Shown here piece by piece: positions 12,637 to 26,235 of a stretch of DNA of 26,235 bases (its first letter is position 1; every line of letters starts with the position of its first letter). Origin of the DNA: Saccoglossus kowalevskii (lineage: Eukaryota; Hemichordata; Enteropneusta; Harrimaniidae); assembly GCF_000003605.2 (NCBI RefSeq), contig NW_003130357.1, positions 218,689-244,923 on the forward strand, in the 5' to 3' direction. The translations under genes were made by a program, and so were the position numbers. A model generated the notes under the pieces. It had not been told where the DNA came from, ran no database searches, and saw only the letters and a list, made by a program, of their open reading frames with translations.

Positions 12637-12824
12637 CCCTGGATGGTGGCAAACATGTGTAAGAAAACTCCCTCTATGGTGGCAAATATGTGTAAGACGG
12701 CGCCCTCTGTGGTGGAAAACATGTGCGAGAAAAACCCCTTATGGTGGAAAACATGTGCATAAAAAAGCCCTCTATGGTGGCAAATATGTGCAAGAAAGCA
12801 CCCACTATGGTGGCAAATATTGGA
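12637..12824. repeat. Degenerate 33-bp minisatellite, about 6 units
   Basis: Units follow CCCTCTATGGTGGCAAATAT then GTGTAAGAAA-type sequence with period 32-33. Because 33 is a multiple of three, long frames stay open on both strands (an 11-residue FATIEGVF..-like period on the minus strand). This explains the reading frames here without a gene. A diverged unit lies earlier, near 12465-12500. Confidence 0.85.
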
Positions 12825-14124
12825 TGCGCATTTAAAGGGTGCATGTGTGACAATTGTGTAAACATTGATTTTCCGACAATCCAATGCACTTTTCTAATGA
12901 TGTACAAATTTTGCCCTAGGCGCCACTTGCAGTAATGACAGCCAGTGACTCCATTGATACTTTCTAAACACCAAAACAATATATTTAATTAAAGCTTGGT
13001 AACATCTCAGTTTGTACTAGTTGTGCGCGACATTCAAAATCGCCATCTTTGTTTATATGAGACCCATATCTCGCACATACGTGGCCGCAACGACAACCGC
13101 CCTTTAACACAATTTAAGATCAGCTAAGTACAGAAGCATTGCTTTATGAAGGTGCTAAACTCTCGGACAAGCACTGGCCTTGTTTCAGCATGTGCTTTAC
13201 GATTCACACCATAGAGTGTGTTGAGCAGATTTTCGAAGAAAGAGGATTTTCATCTCAGGCAGTAGGTGCAGCAAGTTGGCTGAATTCCAGACAGAAATCT
13301 TGTAAACTAAAAGAATGCAAGAACGAGAAGTCAAATTAACAAGCTACCCTAAGTTGCCTTGGAAAAACCCCAAGCCGAATCAATTTACAATCAGTAACTC
13401 ACCCCCACCCCTCAACATTTATCTTTGCACACAATAAATTTGTCCAATTTGTTATTGGAGATCCAGGGAAAAAAAATTATTCTACACTATTTGCAGGCCT
13501 TGTACAACACACTATAGGAACATAAATTTGGTCCATGGCTGTAAATGAAAAAATGTTGTTGATAAAGTTTGAATCGTATTGGCAATGAATGTCATACAAA
13601 ACAGAATAGAGCTACAGGTGGCCATTTTAAGGTCTCACTACCAAACCATAAATATCAAAAAGATAATTTTTTTTTTACTTCACTTGGACTATAAAAAACA
13701 ATCATTGAAACAGAGCAATACAAGAGATAGAAACAAAAGAGCAGTTTCTGTGGTAAAATGGTTTATTATTTCGCAAATATAAGTTTTGTCTAGCAAAAAA
13801 GAAAACATGAAACCAAAATGTTATCAAATGGAAAGCTAAATTGTAAATACAGTTATTTTCACCCCAATATTTTCCTGACAAGAGAAATAAACAGAAGGAC
13901 ATACCAACAGGTAATCACAGTCATAGATTCCCTGGAGACTGCAACGTTGAAATGTTACATTATTTAAATATTCATTTCCTAATTACACCAGGAACACAGC
14001 ACTGAGGCAAGGAATGTTATTGAATTTTGTAATTTTCAAGTGATACAATAATCAACTGCCAAAAAAATGAGAATATGGAAACAAAAATTATACCTTCCCA
14101 TCAGCTTACAAATGATTGGTCACA
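12825..14124. other. No recognisable gene
   Basis: AT-rich sequence downstream of the myosin gene. Short frames only, none recognised. It could include the distal 3' UTR if the poly(A) signal at 13767-13762 is the one used. Confidence 0.45.
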
Positions 14125-15527
14125 TTTATTTACTTACTTAGGGAGACAAATTCTAATGAATTGGCGGTTTATGATTTGCTAACACCACTTGTCACACAAT
14201 TCATGATTATATAACATGTTATGAAATGTACAGTTTTTAATTTTCTTTTTTTTAAAGTTTAGATACAAAAATAATTAATATTCTAATGATACATGTAATT
14301 GTGTAAGACACTGTAACCATGGAGACGTGCATGATCAGTGGCAGTGACACCATAGTATACAATAGTTTGGTACTGGCATTATGAAGACAGTGTCGGGAAG
14401 GAAGAAGATACAGTGAAGATGGGGAGGAGGGTAAAACATTGAATAAAGAATATGCAAAACACACATAAATACAATCTATGAGTTGAGATCACTACACCAC
14501 ACAAGCTATCAGCAATGGTGCAGCGAAGCTTGAGGTTCAAGTTCAATGCTTTGTACGGAATGTTGCGGAATTAAACACAAACAATAAAACCCCCATTTGC
14601 AATGTAATATGAATGCCGATAAAAATATTACTGGAACAAGGTAAAATCTACTCATACTTAAGTGGGCTAAAATTATTGCTAGATGAATACACACCACACC
14701 AATGACAGGCACCCTCAACCCGCTAAATATATTAACATAATCTTGAATATATTTGCAAAATAGATATACAAAGCTTTGAATAAATTAATACCTGCTTAAC
14801 TAAATATTTTTTTTCAATGTTTATAAAAGTCAATTTATATTTTATCATACCAAATATACAAATACTGATCACAAGAAAATGAAGTAATTATTTTTAAAAA
14901 GCATAAATCTGTGTCATGTGAAAAATGACTGGCATGACTTCTGACCTGGCGGGCCCCATTGAACTTATTATTTTTTTTATCTTACTGTTACTCTGAAGAA
15001 AAAGGACAAACATGATTTAACATTCATTATCATTTTTCGTACATTTTCTTGTCAAGTCCTTGTTCCAATTTTATCATTTCAGCCAAAACAGTTGCCCCCA
15101 ATGAGCACACATGAAACAGACCTAATCTTACTAATAAATCCTCTTGTTTATGATTGATATGAACTCTAATTAGTGATTAATGAATGACTGATAGGCAGAA
15201 TATAGATCTATCATAGAATGAAGAGGCCAATAATTTGGTCCAGACAAGGTGCCAGACAACTTCTCATTACCAGACTTGTAAGGGTGTATCCAGCAAGTGA
15301 CACGACAAAACTGGATTCAGAAAGCCAAAATAGATTAAAAATTGTATACACAATAATAGATAAATATTTAGCTCTATGTGAGAAACAAAACTGAGAATTT
15401 ACAAATACAATACTGGTTGTTGTTATCATTTATCACCAGTACAACCTCTCAGACAAATGCCATTTTTGGTATGTTGTACTTTTTACGTAAAAAAAAATAT
15501 CATTCCATTCCTTAAAAAAGAAAGTGC
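14125..15527 (-). other. MYO7A: Probable 3' UTR of myosin VIIa (end unresolved)
   Basis: The region follows the stop codon on the minus strand and has no further coding similarity. The first minus-strand AATAAA past the stop that I find is at 14130-14125. An ATTAAA lies near 14241-14236 and another AATAAA at 13767-13762. I cannot tell which is used; the 3' end set here is a guess. Confidence 0.35.
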
Positions 15528-26053
<10,526 letters not shown>

Positions 26054-26150
26054 CTAAAATACAACAAAAAACATTTATTACAGTGGCAAGTCATACCTTA
26101 AAAGTATGTCCAACCCTACCCACATAGGTACCAGTAGTCACCTTACAGTA

Positions 26151-26235
26151 AAAAGCATGGATCAGTGAAGTACAATTACTATCATGGTATACAGCATTGC
26201 TGTAGTTCATAAATACCACTACTGTCAATCATCAT
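26151..26235 (+). repeat. Foldback repeat, copy D (runs off window)
   Basis: The same unit in the intron upstream of the first exon in the window, cut by the right edge after CAATCATCAT. It is very close to copy A, with AGTGAAG in place of AGTAAAG. Confidence 0.87.

Overview
The window is AT-rich DNA from an animal. The decisive evidence is one intron-split, minus-strand gene with GT-AG splice sites. Its protein is closest to class VIIa unconventional myosin (MYO7A; crinkled in flies), judged from family knowledge rather than a database search. The non-coding sequence (short foldback elements, C/G homopolymers, a TCTG microsatellite, an 823-bp assembly gap) suggests a draft assembly of an invertebrate, perhaps a marine deuterostome. 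The exact taxon cannot be set from sequence alone.

Right part (15528-26235): 19 coding exons of the myosin VIIa tail, read right to left. In order they encode the C-terminal part of the first MyTH4 domain, FERM1, the SH3 domain, the second MyTH4 domain, FERM2 and the stop codon. The motor, IQ motifs and lever arm lie beyond the right edge. The assigned exon lengths keep one frame for 1007 residues plus stop, with one exception: the exon at 25140-25366 is one base short. One intron (20670-21514) fits a U12-type AT-AC intron and gives no in-frame join under GT-AG rules. Four copies of a ~95-bp foldback repeat, all in the same orientation, sit in introns of this gene.

Just below the stop codon (about 13.7-15.5 kb) is the likely 3' UTR and downstream flank. 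Its end is unresolved.

Left part (1-13.7 kb): I see no convincing coding exon on either strand. It holds a TCTG microsatellite (1-52), an imperfect hairpin (3891-3918), a 33-bp duplication with inverted CCAAT boxes (4154-4219), a long two-part hairpin (5232-5283), a 628-bp element with 18-bp terminal inverted repeats and TTAA at both ends (5748-6375), a gap (11489-12311) bordered by an ~82-bp tandem duplication, and a degenerate 33-bp minisatellite (12637-12824). The left part looks intergenic, with non-autonomous transposon debris.

Functional picture: one actin-motor tail gene. Its MyTH4-FERM units are the cargo and partner binding modules and the autoinhibitory tail of myosin VIIa.
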